Positions 4,878 through 5,789 of a stretch of 5,789 nt of DNA are shown here, one piece after another (within the stretch, counting starts at the first letter, position 1; each line of letters opens with the position of its first letter). Made by a program: the position numbers and the translations under genes. This DNA comes from an uncultured Veillonella sp. (GTDB lineage Bacteria > Bacillota > Negativicutes > Veillonellales > Veillonellaceae). The notes beneath the pieces were generated by a model. That model did not search any database. It had not been told where the DNA came from and worked only from the letters and a program-made list of their open reading frames with translations. The DNA lies in assembly GCA_937930265.1 (NCBI GenBank), contig CALGLI010000274.1, forward strand, positions 1 through 5,789, written 5' to 3'.

Positions 4878-5789
4878 ATGTTTATAGATCGTGCCCGTAT
4901 ATTAGTGAAAGCGGGGGATGGCGGTAACGGTATGAGTAGTTTCCGCCGGGAAAAATATGTGCCACAAGGGGGACCGAATGGTGGCGATGGCGGTAAAGGT
5001 GCCGACATCATTTTAAAAGCTGACAGAAATATCAATACATTGGTTGATTTTAGATATAAACGTCAATTTAAAGGCGATACAGGCGGTGCTGGACAGAGTG
5101 CCAACAAGCATGGTCGTGGTGCTGAAAATTTAATCGTCTCTGTTCCTTTAGGAACAACGGTAACCGATGAAGAATCTGGTAAATTAATGGCGGATTTAGT
5201 GGAAGATGGACAAACCTACATGGTTGCCAAAGGTGGTCGAGGTGGTCGTGGTAACGCGCGCTTTCAAACAAGTGCTAATCGTGTACCAACCTTTGCTGAA
5301 AAAGGGGAACCTGGTGAAGAGCGTTGGTTGAATCTGGAATTAAAAGTATTGGCAGATGTGGGATTATTGGGTTATCCAAGTGTGGGTAAATCCTCAATCA
5401 TCCGCAAAGTGTCTTCTGCTAAACCAGAAGTGGCTGCGTACCATTTTACTACATTAACTCCAGTATTAGGGGTAGTCTCTGTAGCACCAGGTAAAAGTTT
5501 CGTCATGGCAGATATTCCAGGTTTGATTGAAGGGGCTAGTGAAGGCATTGGCTTAGGACATTCCTTCTTGCGTCACGTAGAACGTAGTAATATTCTGTTA
5601 CACGTGTTGGATGTATCTGGATTAGAAGGTCGTGACCCTATTGAAGACTTTCATAAAATTAATGAAGAATTAGCCAAATATAGTGAAAAATTAAGTAAGA
5701 AAAAGCAATTAATCGTATTGAACAAAACAGACTTGTTACAAGATGAAGAAACGTTGCCAAGAGTCACAAAATACTTTGCAGATCAAGAT
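4878..5789 (+). CDS. obg: Obg GTPase, 5' part (runs off the window)
   Basis: ObgE/CgtA is an essential ribosome-associated GTPase involved in large-subunit assembly and stress control. AGAGGA (4865-4870) precedes the ATG at 4878. The 304 residues present include the glycine-rich Obg domain (about 1-157, with FRREKYVPQGGPNGGDGG and GGRGGRGN) and most of the G domain. GTP-binding motifs are G1 GYPSVGKSS (165-173), switch I YHFTTLTP (188-195), G3 DIPG (212-215) and G4 NKTD (282-285). The frame stays open to the last base. The G5 motif and any C-terminal Obg-specific domain lie outside. The intergenic gap to the protease gene is 46 nt with the UUCG hairpin in it; a separate promoter is not obvious, so co-transcription is possible. 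Sequence style is typical for Negativicutes. Confidence 0.97.
   Translation, partial: MFIDRARILVKAGDGGNGMSSFRREKYVPQGGPNGGDGGKGADIILKADRNINTLVDFRYKRQFKGDTGGAGQSANKHGRGAENLIVSVPLGTTVTDEESGKLMADLVEDGQTYMVAKGGRGGRGNARFQTSANRVPTFAEKGEPGEERWLNLELKVLADVGLLGYPSVGKSSIIRKVSSAKPEVAAYHFTTLTPVLGVVSVAPGKSFVMADIPGLIEGASEGIGLGHSFLRHVERSNILLHVLDVSGLEGRDPIEDFHKINEELAKYSEKLSKKKQLIVLNKTDLLQDEETLPRVTKYFADQD

Overview
The window looks like chromosomal DNA of a low-GC, double-membraned Firmicute of the Negativicutes, most like Veillonella. This rests on the style of the Obg, FtsX and CtpA proteins and on the order ftsE-ftsX-envC-like-ctpA-obg; it is family recognition, not a search result. All genes are on the + strand.

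Layout. Positions 1-111 hold the tail of something upstream and a strong intrinsic terminator. Positions 112-357 are an AT-rich regulatory stretch. At 358-534 is a 58-residue peptide that looks like a lanthipeptide (lantibiotic) precursor: acidic leader, basic Cys/Ser/Thr-rich core, and a T-x-S-x-E-C ring motif. At 558-665 is a 35-residue single-span membrane peptide, followed by an intrinsic terminator (675-703). A second promoter then drives an ABC ATPase gene (798-1502), which overlaps ftsX (1492-2379). Next come a secreted coiled-coil M23 peptidase (2382-3557), a membrane-anchored S41 carboxyl-terminal processing protease (3566-4831) and the start of obg (4878 to the window end).

Main observation. 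The ABC ATPase appears to be a mosaic. Roughly its first 165 residues (Walker A, Q-loop, signature) read like a BceA-type peptide-antibiotic resistance/immunity ATPase. From about the Walker B/D-loop to the C-terminus it reads like FtsE, the normal partner of the FtsX encoded next. Hand-counted GC also rises, from about 32% (781-1200) to 42% (1201-1500). The expected BceB-type permease is absent and FtsX follows instead. The promoter upstream of the mosaic shares a 15-of-16 sequence element, at identical distance to the -10 box, with a promoter upstream of the lanthipeptide precursor. The simplest reading is that a bacteriocin/immunity locus recombined with ftsE through the conserved ADEPTGNLD-coding stretch. 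That would place the division/cell-wall operon (ftsX, M23 hydrolase, ctpA) behind a bacteriocin-type promoter. An assembly join at the same conserved stretch must be excluded first.

How the genes could work together. FtsEX normally transmits ATP hydrolysis across the membrane to a coiled-coil cell-wall hydrolase, and the M23 protein here fits that role. CtpA may process envelope proteins. Obg is a ribosome-associated GTPase with no direct link to the others. No lanthipeptide modification enzyme, exporter or regulator is visible; if they exist they lie outside the window, probably upstream.
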